Shown here one piece after another: positions 23,347 to 31,767 of a stretch of 49,463 bases of DNA; position 1 is the stretch's first letter; every line of letters begins with the position of its first letter. The notes under the pieces were generated by a model. That model made no database searches. It had not been told where the DNA came from and saw only the letters and a program-made list of their open reading frames with translations. This DNA is from Rhodospirillaceae bacterium (GTDB taxonomy: Bacteria; Pseudomonadota; Alphaproteobacteria; Bin65). The DNA lies in the NCBI GenBank assembly GCA_009840595.1, contig VXNK01000054.1, positions 1-49,463 on the forward strand, written 5' to 3'. The translations under genes and the position numbers were made by a program.

Positions 23347-25002
23347 CTACACGCGCTGCCACTTGAAGCTGGGTTTGGTGCCGGTGCCGTAGAGCTTGAG
23401 CGCACCCCGGTCGCCGACGGCGTTGGGCCGGATGAAGATCCAGTTCTGCCAGGCGGTCAGCCGGCCGAACACCTTGGTGGCCATGGTCTCCCGGCCGCCG
23501 AAGCGCAGGCTGGCCTCCATGCCGGTCAGCGCATCGGGCGACAGGCTGGCGCGCTCCTCGATGGCGAGGCGCACCTCGTCCTCCCAATCCAGTTCGTCCG
23601 GCGCAAAGGTGACGAGGCCGAGTCCGGCAGCCTCCTCCGGGCCTATGGCCTCGCCGGTCCGCGCCCTGGCAGCGGCCTCGGCGGCGGCGTCCTCCTGGAA
23701 ATGCGCGGCGATCCGGGTGAGGCCGTTCGGCATCGGGAACAGGCCGAAATTCGTCTCGTCGAGCAGGATGGCCGGCGAATTCTCCGGCTCCTCCTGGTCG
23801 TCGAGCATGTAGGAGCGGTCGGCGGCGAGCAGCAGTTCGGCGAGAATGCCGGCGAAACAGGTGCCGGCATCGGCGATCGCGAACAGGCTGCGCGAGGAGA
23901 CATCGAGGCGCGCCAGCGTCCGCTTGAGATACTGGACCGTCTCGTTGACGAACCAGTTGTCCCGGTTTTCCAGCAGCGACCGACCGGCCGCCAGCACGGC
24001 CGCGGCGTCGCCCTCGGCGCGCAGCAGCCACAGGCCGATGTCGGTGTTGTTGGTGCGCAGCATCAGGATCGCATCGTCAAGTTCGCGCGTCATCTGCAGG
24101 GCCCACCAGCCGGCGCCCGCCGCCTCGATCTCCGCAGCGGTCGCCGGCGGCGCGCCGGCCGGGCCGCGCACCGTCAGCGTCGCGGTACGGTCGGCCGAAT
24201 CCAGCGCGACGTCGACGAATTCGTAGTGGTAGCCCGCATCGTCGATCCGGCGGTTCAGCGGGGTCAGCTTTACGCCCGTCGCGTCGTCCGGACGGCTGGA
24301 TTGCGCGGCCAGCGCCCTGGCCCGGTCGGCGACCAGCGCGTCGAACGCGGCCGGCGGCGCGTAATCGTCGATCAGCTTCCAGGCCTTGGCCCGGTCGGCC
24401 CGCACGCCTTCCGAAGTCGTGCAGAACACGTCGGCCAGGTCGCGGCGCACCCTGCGCTTGTCGGTCACGCGGGTGAGGCCACCGGTGCCCGGCAGCACGC
24501 CGAGCAGCGGCACTTCGGGCAGGCTCACGGTGGAGGAGCGGTCGTTGACCATCACGATCTCGTCGCAGGCGAGCGCCAGCTCGTAGCCGCCGCCGGCGCA
24601 GGCGCCGTTGACCGCGGCGAGCGATTTCAGGCCGGAGCTTTCCGACATATCCTCGAGGCCGTTGCGGGTCTCGTTGGTGAACTTGCAGAAATTCACCTTC
24701 CACCAGTGCTCGGACGAGGACAGCATGTTGATGTTGGCGCCGGCGCAGAACACCCGGTCCTTGCCGCTGGTGACGACCGCCACCTTGACCGACGGATGCT
24801 CGAAGCGGATGCGCTGGAGGGCGTCGGACAGTTCCATATCCACGCCCAGGTCATAGGAATTCAGCTTCAGCGCGTAGCCGGGCTTGAGCCCGCCATCCTC
24901 GGCGACGTCCAGGGTCAGCCGCGCGACATCGCCGTCGACATCGATCGACCAGTGTTTGTAGTCGCCGGGCTCCCGGTCATACAGCACGATATTTTCGGTC
25001 AT
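23347..25002 (-). CDS. boxC: 2,3-Epoxybenzoyl-CoA dihydrolase BoxC
   Basis: A 551-residue BoxC, which opens and cleaves the benzoyl-CoA epoxide ring to the dialdehyde semialdehyde-CoA and formate. Seen: two crotonase-like halves; the first with FCAGANINML, AAVNGACAGGGYELALACDE and SLPEVPLLGVLPGTGGLTRV (about residues 85-190), the second with FAGILAELLLAADRSYML and ILLDETNFGLFPMPNGLTR (about 405-455). GGGGAG precedes ATG 25002. The promoter/operator region lies immediately upstream, between it and boxR. Length and order match known BoxC proteins. Confidence 0.97.
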   Translation of the reverse strand: MTENIVLYDREPGDYKHWSIDVDGDVARLTLDVAEDGGLKPGYALKLNSYDLGVDMELSDALQRIRFEHPSVKVAVVTSGKDRVFCAGANINMLSSSEHWWKVNFCKFTNETRNGLEDMSESSGLKSLAAVNGACAGGGYELALACDEIVMVNDRSSTVSLPEVPLLGVLPGTGGLTRVTDKRRVRRDLADVFCTTSEGVRADRAKAWKLIDDYAPPAAFDALVADRARALAAQSSRPDDATGVKLTPLNRRIDDAGYHYEFVDVALDSADRTATLTVRGPAGAPPATAAEIEAAGAGWWALQMTRELDDAILMLRTNNTDIGLWLLRAEGDAAAVLAAGRSLLENRDNWFVNETVQYLKRTLARLDVSSRSLFAIADAGTCFAGILAELLLAADRSYMLDDQEEPENSPAILLDETNFGLFPMPNGLTRIAAHFQEDAAAEAAARARTGEAIGPEEAAGLGLVTFAPDELDWEDEVRLAIEERASLSPDALTGMEASLRFGGRETMATKVFGRLTAWQNWIFIRPNAVGDRGALKLYGTGTKPSFKWQRV

Positions 25003-25067
25003 GGTCGCTCCCCGGATGCCGCCCGTTCCGGCGCGGCAGGTCATTCGGCGCGTATCGATACGTCTTG

Positions 25068-25108
25068 TGCAGATATATGCAATATAATGCACATTATCTG
25101 CATTGCAA
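25068..25108 (-). promoter_or_regulatory. boxC promoter with BoxR-type TGCA operator array
   Basis: TGCA words lie at 25068, 25078, 25088, 25099 and 25104. The first three are exactly 10 bp apart (TGCA-N6-TGCA-N6-TGCA), the arrangement reported for the related regulator BzdR and accepted for BoxR. On the minus strand a -35-like TTGCAA (25108-25103) and a -10-like TATATT (25086-25081), 16 bp apart, sit inside the array, so repressor binding would block RNA polymerase. A 17-bp stretch (25074-25090) is repeated exactly at the boxR promoter. Confidence 0.85.
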
Positions 25109-25114
25109 GCAATA

Positions 25115-26035
25115 TTATTCGCTTTTTCGCCGCGCGTCGCTCAGGGCGAGGCCCAGCGCGTTCAGCGTTGCTTCGACCGACCGGCTCGAGGTGTCGAGCA
25201 CGACATCGGCACGCGTGTAGAGCGCGTTTCTCGTCTCCAGAATGCGCTTGAGATCGGCCATCGCCTCGCCGCTGTTCTCCATCGGGCGGGTGTCGCCCTG
25301 TTCGCGGACCCGGCGCATGTGGTCCTCCGGCGTCGCGCGCAGCCAGACGGTGAAACATTCGCGAAGCAGCATCTCGTAGGTCTCCGGCTCGGAGACGATG
25401 CTGCCGCCCGCCGCAATCACGCATTCCGGATGGGCAGCCAGCACATCCTCCAGGGCGCGGCGCTCGTAGCGCCGGTAAGCGGCCTGCCCGGACAGGTCGA
25501 ATATCTGGTCGACCGACATGCCGGCCGTCCGCTCGATTTCGCGCGCCATTTCGATGAAGGGTGCGCCGCTGCGCCGGGCCAGGGCGGCGCCGAGCGTCGT
25601 CTTACCGGCGCCGCGCAGGCCGATGAGCGCGACCCGGTCTATCCGGCGCCCGCTTTCGCCCAGGCCCAGGGTCTCGGTCAGCAGGCTGTTGGCCTGGGCG
25701 AGTTCGTCCGGCTGCAGGCGTTCCAGCTTGCGGATCAGCAGGGTCAGGTCGACCGGCCGCTCGCCCTCGCGCACAAGGTCGCCAAGCGGCACGCTCATCG
25801 CCTCGGCGACCTTGCGCAACAGGCCGATCGAGATATTGCCCTTTCCGGCTTCGAGCTGGGCAAGATAGCGTTCCGACACGCCGGAGGCGCGCGACAGGAC
25901 CTTGCGCGACATGCCGCGCCGGGCCCGCGCCGCACGCACGCGCTCGCCCAGTCCGGCCAGGTAGGCGTCGAGCCCGCCATTCTGCCGGGATTCCGGCATA
26001 GGCGGGCCGATCGGCGGTCGTTGGGAAGCTTCCAT
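25115..26035 (-). CDS. boxR: BoxR transcriptional regulator (HTH plus shikimate-kinase-like)
   Basis: A 306-residue repressor of the aerobic benzoyl-CoA genes, expected to release DNA on binding benzoyl-CoA. Seen: an XRE-type helix-turn-helix at about residues 28-85 (MSRKVLSRASGVSERYLAQLEAGKGNISI), a linker, then a shikimate-kinase-like effector domain from about 132 with Walker A GLRGAGKTT at 139-147 and AAGGSIVSEPETYEMLL. This two-domain fusion is diagnostic for BoxR/BzdR. ATG 26035 is used. It is encoded just upstream of boxC, with operator arrays in front of both genes, implying autoregulation. Confidence 0.95.
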   Translation of the reverse strand: MEASQRPPIGPPMPESRQNGGLDAYLAGLGERVRAARARRGMSRKVLSRASGVSERYLAQLEAGKGNISIGLLRKVAEAMSVPLGDLVREGERPVDLTLLIRKLERLQPDELAQANSLLTETLGLGESGRRIDRVALIGLRGAGKTTLGAALARRSGAPFIEMAREIERTAGMSVDQIFDLSGQAAYRRYERRALEDVLAAHPECVIAAGGSIVSEPETYEMLLRECFTVWLRATPEDHMRRVREQGDTRPMENSGEAMADLKRILETRNALYTRADVVLDTSSRSVEATLNALGLALSDARRKSE

Positions 26036-26064
26036 GATCGCGGTCCGGTTTGGAGGCTCGCCGT

Positions 26065-26093
26065 ATTATATGCAATATAATGCTTGTCATCAA
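26065..26093 (-). promoter_or_regulatory. boxR promoter with TGCA operator
   Basis: On the minus strand TTGATG (26093-26088) and a perfect TATAAT (26070-26065) are separated by exactly 17 bp. Between them lies TGCA-N6-TGCT (26071-26084). The 17-mer TATATGCAATATAATGC at 26067-26083 is identical to 25074-25090 in front of boxC. The site is also close enough to affect the divergent flavodoxin gene. Confidence 0.8.
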
Positions 26094-26168
26094 GATCAAA
26101 CGGATTTATCTTGCGCGCCATTCGCCCCGGGAGCGGGACATGCCCCGAGACATGTTGGAGCAACGGTC

Positions 26169-26639
26169 GTGGAACTGAAGATTCTGGTCGGCACGATGAC
26201 CGGCACCGCCGAAATGGTGGCGGAAGAGATGAGCGACACGCTCGCCGAGCTTGGCCACGAAATCGAGGTCGAGCCGATGGACGATCTCGATATCTCGGTG
26301 TTCGACGGCGGCGGCGATTTCCTGATCGTCTCCTCGACCTACGGCCAGGGCGACGTGCCGGACAACGCGATGGCGCTCTACGAGGGGCTTGTCCAGGACA
26401 AGCCGGACCTGAGCGACGTGCGCTACGGCGTCTTCTCGCTCGGCGACATGACCTATTCGGACACCTTCAATTTCGGCGGCAAGCGCTTCGACAAGGCGCT
26501 GGCGGACTGCGGCGCGAAGAAGATCGGCGAAATTTTTACTCATGACGCCAGTTCCGGCACAATCCCCGAAGACGACGGCGTTGCGTGGGTCAAGGAGTGG
26601 ATCGGAAATTTTAGCGAGGCCCGCGCCCTCGCCGCCTGA
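26169..26639 (+). CDS. MioC-like flavodoxin
   Basis: A 156-residue single-domain FMN-binding flavodoxin. Seen: phosphate-loop GTMTGTAEMVAEEM at residues 8-21, the strand LIVSSTYGQGDVPDNAMALYE at about 50-70, and GVFSLGDMTYSDTFNFGGKRFD at about 86-107; these align in order with E. coli MioC (short-chain flavodoxin). It starts at GTG 26169, with GGAG 9 bp upstream. It is divergent from boxR, sharing a 133-bp intergenic region that holds the boxR operator. Because boxA is missing, this flavodoxin is a plausible electron carrier to BoxB, possibly fed by the FprA-type reductase; that is inference. Confidence 0.88.
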   Translation: MELKILVGTMTGTAEMVAEEMSDTLAELGHEIEVEPMDDLDISVFDGGGDFLIVSSTYGQGDVPDNAMALYEGLVQDKPDLSDVRYGVFSLGDMTYSDTFNFGGKRFDKALADCGAKKIGEIFTHDASSGTIPEDDGVAWVKEWIGNFSEARALAA

Positions 26640-26773
26640 TCGGGACGGCGCCGGCGCCGGGCATTCCCGGCCCGTCGAATTGAACGAAACGGGGGCTTGC
26701 GCGCGCCGCATTCGCTCCCCATATCGGCGCGCCCCGGCACTGCTGCCGGACCCGTTCGCAAAGGCTCCCCGCC

Positions 26774-28054
26774 GTGGCGCGCATGACCGCCTCCCTCGCC
26801 GCACCGAAAGCGCTGCTCGCGCCCGTCGCCGCCCTGCTCGTCGGGGTGGCGCTGCTCATGCTGGGCAACGGCCTGTTCCTGACCCTCGTGCCGCTGCGCG
26901 CGGACCTCGAAGGGTTCGGCGCCGCCTGGATCGGCGTCATCGGCGCGGCCTATTCGGTCGGCTTCGTGGCCGGTTGCTATCTGGTGCCGCCGCTGGTCGC
27001 CAGGGTCGGGCACATCCGCGTCTACGCTGCTATCGCCGCGCTCGGAGCTATCGTCCCGCTGCTGCATCTGCTCGCGCTGCATCCGGCCGCCTGGGTTCTC
27101 TTCCGCATCATCATCGGCCTTTGCATCTCCGGCCTCTACATGGTCATCGAGAGCTGGCTGAACGGCGCCGCAACCCGGCGCAACCGCGGCACGGTCTTCT
27201 CTGCCTACGTTGCGATCCACCTGGCGGCGGTGACCGCCGGGCAATATCTCCTCCTGCTCGATACGCCGAGCAGTTCCAAGCTGTTCTCCCTGGCGACGAT
27301 CCTGTTCGCGCTTGCCGTCATCCCGGTCTGCCTGACCCGGGCGCCGTCGCCGCCGCTGCCGGTCAAGGCGCGGCCGGACCTGGCGAAACTGTGGCGCAAT
27401 TCCCAGGTATCCGTGGTCGGCTGCTTTACCAACGGCATGGCCAACGGCGCGGTCTGGAGCCTCGTGCCGGTCTACGCCAAGGGCCTCGGCCTGTCGGTGG
27501 CCGGCATCGCTATCTTCATCAGCGTCGCCATCGTCGGCGGCGCGGTCGTGCAGTATCCGCTGGGCCGGCTGTCCGACCGGCTGCCCGACCGGCGCTGGCT
27601 GATCGCCGCGGTCTGCGCCGTCGCCGCAGCCGCAGGAGCGGTCCTGCTGGCGGCAGACGGCCTGCCGGCCCTTCTCGTCTATGTGGCGTATTTCTTCTTC
27701 GGGGCCGCAGCCTTCTCGATCTACGGCTTTTCCGTCGCCCACGCGAACGACCATGCCGATCCCGAGGACTTCGTCGAAATCAGCGCCGGCCTGCTGGTGA
27801 TTTTCGGGGTCGGCGCCGTCGCGGGGCCGCTGATCGCCGCGGCCCTGATGGAAGCGCTGGGACCGGGCTATCTCTTCCTGTTCACCGGCGTCGTGCACGG
27901 CGCGGTCGCGCTGTGGACCTTCCGGCGCACGAAACAGCGCCGCGCGATCGCGCCCGAGGACCGCGAGGACTATGTGCCGATGGCCCGGACCTCGCCGAAC
28001 ATATTCGCCTTCGATCCGCGCGCCGAAGAAGCCGAAGCGGATCGGGACGGCTGA
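26774..28054 (+). CDS. MFS transporter
   Basis: A 426-residue major-facilitator permease of the inner membrane. Seen: about 12 hydrophobic helices arranged as 6+6 with a central loop at about residues 185-210, a conserved IESWLNGAATRRNRGTVFSAYVA segment between helices 4 and 5, and YPLGRLSDRLPDRRW between helices 8 and 9, typical of the YcaD-like group. A charged 40-residue tail follows. Start GTG 26774 (ATG 26783 also possible). Downstream of the flavodoxin in the same direction with a 134-bp gap. Substrate unknown; benzoate uptake is conceivable from position but unsupported by sequence. Confidence 0.88.
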   Translation: MARMTASLAAPKALLAPVAALLVGVALLMLGNGLFLTLVPLRADLEGFGAAWIGVIGAAYSVGFVAGCYLVPPLVARVGHIRVYAAIAALGAIVPLLHLLALHPAAWVLFRIIIGLCISGLYMVIESWLNGAATRRNRGTVFSAYVAIHLAAVTAGQYLLLLDTPSSSKLFSLATILFALAVIPVCLTRAPSPPLPVKARPDLAKLWRNSQVSVVGCFTNGMANGAVWSLVPVYAKGLGLSVAGIAIFISVAIVGGAVVQYPLGRLSDRLPDRRWLIAAVCAVAAAAGAVLLAADGLPALLVYVAYFFFGAAAFSIYGFSVAHANDHADPEDFVEISAGLLVIFGVGAVAGPLIAAALMEALGPGYLFLFTGVVHGAVALWTFRRTKQRRAIAPEDREDYVPMARTSPNIFAFDPRAEEAEADRDG

Positions 28055-28186
28055 TCCGGACCGGCCGGCCGCCGCCGAAGGGGCCACTGCCGGAGGGGCC
28101 GCCGCCGGCGCGCAGCCCTTTATTCGGCGGCCCCGGTCCATAGATCAGGCAGACACCCAGCGCCGACCCCCCGCACTGCGCGCCGC

Positions 28187-29062
28187 ATGAACCCGTTTTC
28201 TCCCGAGACCGCCGCCGCCGAGACCGCCCCCGAGACGGTCCCGTCGCCGGACGGTGCGCCGAACCGCCCGGCCGCCGTCGGGCCGCGACCGATGGGCACC
28301 GTGAACCGGCTCGGCCTGTGGACCCTGTACCGCAAGGAGCTCCAGCGCTTCCTGAAGGTCGTCAGCCAATCCCTGCTGGCGCCCATCGTGACGACGCTGC
28401 TGTTCCTTTCGGTCTTCTCCGTGGCAATGGGCGATGTCGTGCGCGAGATCGGCGGCGTGCCCTTCGCCGAATTCCTGGCGCCCGGCCTGGTTATGATGGC
28501 GATCGTCCAGAGCGCGTTCCAGAACACCGCCGGCTCCCTGCTGATCTCGAAGATCCAGGGCAATATCGTCGACGTGCTGATGTCGCCGCTCTCGCCGGGC
28601 GAGTTGGCGGCGGCCTACGCGGCGGCGGGCGCGACCCGCGGCCTGGCGGTCGGGGCGGTCACGCTTGCCGCCATGGCGGTGTTCGTGCCGGTACAGGTCC
28701 AGGCGCCGCTCACCATCCTGTATTTCGCCGTCATGGCTTCGGTCATGCTCGCCCTGCTGGGCCTGATCGGCGGCATCTGGTCCGACAAGTTCGAACAGAT
28801 GGCCGCGGTCACCAACTTCGTCGTCACCCCGGCGGCCTTCCTCAGCGGCACCTTCTATTCCATCGAACGGCTGCCGCCGCTGCTCAGCGACTTCGCCCAT
28901 ATCAACCCGTTCTTTTTCATGATCGACGGGTTCCGCAGCGGCTTCATCGGTCGCGCCGACGGCGATACGCTGGCCGGCGGCATCGCGCTGCTGGTCCTGA
29001 ACCTCGTCCTGTGGCTGGTCTGCCTGCACCTGTTCCGCACCGGCTACAGGCTGAAGAGTTAA
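28187..29062 (+). CDS. ABC-2 type transporter permease (no ATPase nearby)
   Basis: A 291-residue ABC-2 family permease. Seen: a 45-residue Pro/Ala-rich N-terminal tail, then six hydrophobic segments from about residue 62 to 285, with the family blocks LYRKELQRFLKVVSQSLLAPIVTTLLF, GNIVDVLMSPLSPGELAAAYAAAGATRG and INPFFFMIDGFRSGFIG. These fit YadH-like exporters, which normally pair with a YadG-like ATPase. No ATPase gene adjoins; the nearest ABC ATPase (38.9-39.7 kb) already has its own permease. The partner must be elsewhere, or lost. Confidence 0.88.
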   Translation: MNPFSPETAAAETAPETVPSPDGAPNRPAAVGPRPMGTVNRLGLWTLYRKELQRFLKVVSQSLLAPIVTTLLFLSVFSVAMGDVVREIGGVPFAEFLAPGLVMMAIVQSAFQNTAGSLLISKIQGNIVDVLMSPLSPGELAAAYAAAGATRGLAVGAVTLAAMAVFVPVQVQAPLTILYFAVMASVMLALLGLIGGIWSDKFEQMAAVTNFVVTPAAFLSGTFYSIERLPPLLSDFAHINPFFFMIDGFRSGFIGRADGDTLAGGIALLVLNLVLWLVCLHLFRTGYRLKS

Positions 29063-29105
29063 CCGGAGCCGCCCCTTCGGCAGGCTCGAGGCAGGCTCTC
29101 GATAC

Positions 29106-29160
29106 GTCCCGGATTCGATCCGGGACCGCTCAAGACGAGAAATATTTGCAATTGCAAATA
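29106..29160. promoter_or_regulatory. Hairpin and 18-bp palindrome between convergent genes
   Basis: GTCCCGGAT-TCG-ATCCGGGAC at 29106-29126 is a perfect 9-bp stem with a 3-base loop, possibly a terminator for the permease gene although no T tract follows. At 29143-29160 lies the perfect 18-bp palindrome TATTTGCAATTGCAAATA, strikingly AT-rich for this genome. The region lies between the permease (+) and the molybdenum hydroxylase (-), which converge. Confidence 0.55.
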
Positions 29161-29248
29161 ATGCTATCGTTCCGGGCAGGCGCCCTTCGGCTTGGCTCGG
29201 GACGGGCTTCGCGCCGTATCGACAGACGGCCGGTCCGGGCCTCGGATG

Positions 29249-31615
29249 TCAGGTCCGCGCCGCCTGAAGCGCTTGCCACACGGCATGGGGCGTCAGCGGC
29301 ATGTCGAGCGTCGTCACGCCGTCTCCGGCCAGTGCATCCAGCACCGCGTTGATGGCGGTCGGCGGCGAGGCGGTGGTCGGCCCTTCGCCGATGCCCTTGA
29401 CGCCGAGCGGGTTGTCGTCGCCCTCGACCGGGTTGAAGACGGTGTCGACCGGCGGCATGTCGTCGGCCCGGGGCAGGCAGAAATCCATGAAGCTGCCGCT
29501 CAGCAATTGTCCGGTGCCGGCCTCGTAGACCGTGTTCTCCATCAGCGCCTGGCCCACGCCCATGGCGATGCCGCCGTGCAACTGCCCGGCCGCGAGCAGC
29601 GGGTTGATGACCCTGCCGGGGTCCGAAACCACGACATAGCGGTCGATCCGCGTCCGGCCGGTTTCGGGATCGACCTCGACCTCGCACAAATGGCAGCCGC
29701 TGGGATAGCTCATCCCCGGCACCTCGAAGCGTTCCTCGATGCGGAGCGCCGCGCCACGCCGTTCGGCCTCGGCCGCCACGGCGAACAGCGAGACCGCCCG
29801 GTCGGTGCCCCGCACCCGGTAGGCGCCATCGGCGAAGCCGATATCCGCCGCGGCGGCCTCCAGCAGGTCAGCGGCCAGCGGCCGGCCCGCCTCGATCAGC
29901 GACAGCGCCCCGTTGTGGATCGCGCCGCCGCCGATGCGCATGGTGCGCGAGCCGTGGGAGCCGCCGCCTTGCGGAATACGGTCGGTATCGCCGTCCTCGA
30001 CGAGGATCCGGTCCGGCGCGATGCCCAGCAGGCCGGCGAGGATCTGGCCGAACACGGTGGCGTGGCCCATGCCGCAGTCCTGGCTGCCGACAAGGGCGCG
30101 CACCCGCCCGTCCTCCGGCCCGCCTTCCGGTTTGCCTTCCGGTCCGGGGGCCTCGACCCGGAGGTCGGCGTGTTCGACGAGCGCGCCGCCGGCGTTCTCG
30201 ATATAGGTCGTCACGGCGCGTCCGCGGCGCAGGCCGCGGGCCGCCGAAGCCGCCCGGCGTGCCGCGAAACCGTCCCAGTCGATCTGCGCCAGTCCGGCGT
30301 CCAGGCTGCCGAAGAAATCGTTGCGCTGGTAGCGCGCGCCGGTCGGCGACTCCCACGGCATGTCGGCAAGGGGGATCAGGTTGCGCCGGCGCAACTCCGC
30401 CCGGTCGATGCCGGTCTCGCGCGCCGCCCGGTCGATCAGCCGTTCGAGCACCAGGGTCGCCTCGGCCCGGGCGATGCCGCGGTAGGCGGCGATCGGGGCG
30501 GTGTTGGTGAAGACGCCGCCGATCTCGAAGCGGTGGGCCGGAATGCGGTAGGGGCCGCAGATCATCGGCGCCATCCAGGTCACGATGATGTGCGGCGCCC
30601 GGTTCACCCAGTAGGCGCCGTGCCACCAGTCGGCCTTCACGTCGATCGCGGCGATGCGCCCCTCGGCGTCCAGCGCCATGCGGGCGTGCAGAGTCTGGCT
30701 GCGCGCCTGGGTATCGGTCAGGAAGGCTTCGCTGCGGCTGGCGATCCAGCGCACCGGCCGGCCGAGCGCCCGCGCCGCGAACAGGGCGACGACGAATTCG
30801 GGATAGACCAGGTTGCGCGCGCCGAAGCCGCCGCCGGTATCCGGCACGATCACCCGCAGGTCCTCACGCCCGATGCCCAGGCAATCGGCGATAATGGCGC
30901 GCAGGACATGGCCGGACTGGCTGCCTGCGTAGAGCGTGAACCGGCCGTCGGCAAAGTCGGCGAGCGCGCCGCGCGGCTCCATGAAGGCAATGGTGGAGCG
31001 GGTGAAGGCGATATCCTGCGCGACGATGCGGTGCGCCGCCGCGAACGCCGCCTCGGTCGCGGCGGCGTCCCCCGCGGCCCAGGTGAAGGAGCAGTTGTCG
31101 GGCGCGTCCTCCCAGATCGCAGCGGCGCCGTCGGCCAGCGCATCGTCCATCGTGCCCAGCGCCGGCAGGGGATCGTAATCGACCGCAACCAGTTCCGCCG
31201 CTTCCACCGCAGCCGCCTCGGTCTCGGCGACGACGAAGGCGACGGCCTCGCCGGCAAAGCGCACCCGGTCCCCGGCCAGCGGATACTGCGGCGCATCGAC
31301 GATCGCGCGCCGGACAGCGCCTTCCGGCAACGGCTCGTCCGCACCGGTCGGCAGGGCGCGCACGCCGGCTGCGCACAGGTCCGCCGCGGTGTAGACCGCC
31401 AGGACGCCGGGCAGCGCCAGCGCCGCGGCCGGATCGATTGCGCCGAGCATGGCGTGGGCGTGCGGCGAGCGCACGACGGCGGCATGAGCCTGGCCGGGCA
31501 GCGACAGATCGGCGGTGAAGCGGCCGGTGCCGGTCAGGAAGGCGCGGTCCTCGACGCGCGGCACCGAAGCGCCGATCGGGGAGGCATTGGCGGTGGCGGA
31601 TTCGGGTGTTGTCAT
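29249..31615 (-). CDS. Xanthine dehydrogenase/CO dehydrogenase-family Mo-binding large subunit
   Basis: A 788-residue molybdopterin-binding subunit of the xanthine oxidase superfamily. Seen: N-terminal RVEDRAFLTGTGRFTADLSLPGQAHAAVVRSPHAHA, the substrate-channel and cofactor blocks FMEPRGALADF, DTGGGFGARNLVYPEF, AYRGIARAEA, GSQDCGMGHATVFGQILA and, near the C-terminus, VKGIGEGPTTASPP, whose Glu corresponds to the general base. AYRGIAR differs from both the AYRCSFR loop of form I CO dehydrogenase and AYRGAGR of form II. The usual iron-sulfur and FAD subunit genes are absent from the window. The substrate is unknown; an aldehyde or N-heterocycle is likely. Confidence 0.9.
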   Translation of the reverse strand: MTTPESATANASPIGASVPRVEDRAFLTGTGRFTADLSLPGQAHAAVVRSPHAHAMLGAIDPAAALALPGVLAVYTAADLCAAGVRALPTGADEPLPEGAVRRAIVDAPQYPLAGDRVRFAGEAVAFVVAETEAAAVEAAELVAVDYDPLPALGTMDDALADGAAAIWEDAPDNCSFTWAAGDAAATEAAFAAAHRIVAQDIAFTRSTIAFMEPRGALADFADGRFTLYAGSQSGHVLRAIIADCLGIGREDLRVIVPDTGGGFGARNLVYPEFVVALFAARALGRPVRWIASRSEAFLTDTQARSQTLHARMALDAEGRIAAIDVKADWWHGAYWVNRAPHIIVTWMAPMICGPYRIPAHRFEIGGVFTNTAPIAAYRGIARAEATLVLERLIDRAARETGIDRAELRRRNLIPLADMPWESPTGARYQRNDFFGSLDAGLAQIDWDGFAARRAASAARGLRRGRAVTTYIENAGGALVEHADLRVEAPGPEGKPEGGPEDGRVRALVGSQDCGMGHATVFGQILAGLLGIAPDRILVEDGDTDRIPQGGGSHGSRTMRIGGGAIHNGALSLIEAGRPLAADLLEAAAADIGFADGAYRVRGTDRAVSLFAVAAEAERRGAALRIEERFEVPGMSYPSGCHLCEVEVDPETGRTRIDRYVVVSDPGRVINPLLAAGQLHGGIAMGVGQALMENTVYEAGTGQLLSGSFMDFCLPRADDMPPVDTVFNPVEGDDNPLGVKGIGEGPTTASPPTAINAVLDALAGDGVTTLDMPLTPHAVWQALQAART

Positions 31616-31767
31616 GGCGCTCGATTTAGGGCCTTGGGGCGCTCCGCGACAGTCCCTTTCCGGGTCCGCGGCGTCACGCCCGCAGGCCCCGGCGTGCCCG
31701 CCGAGCGCGCCTGGCCGCGACCCGCTGCCGGTTGACCTTTGGCGATGCCGCGGCCTTTTTCGCAGCC

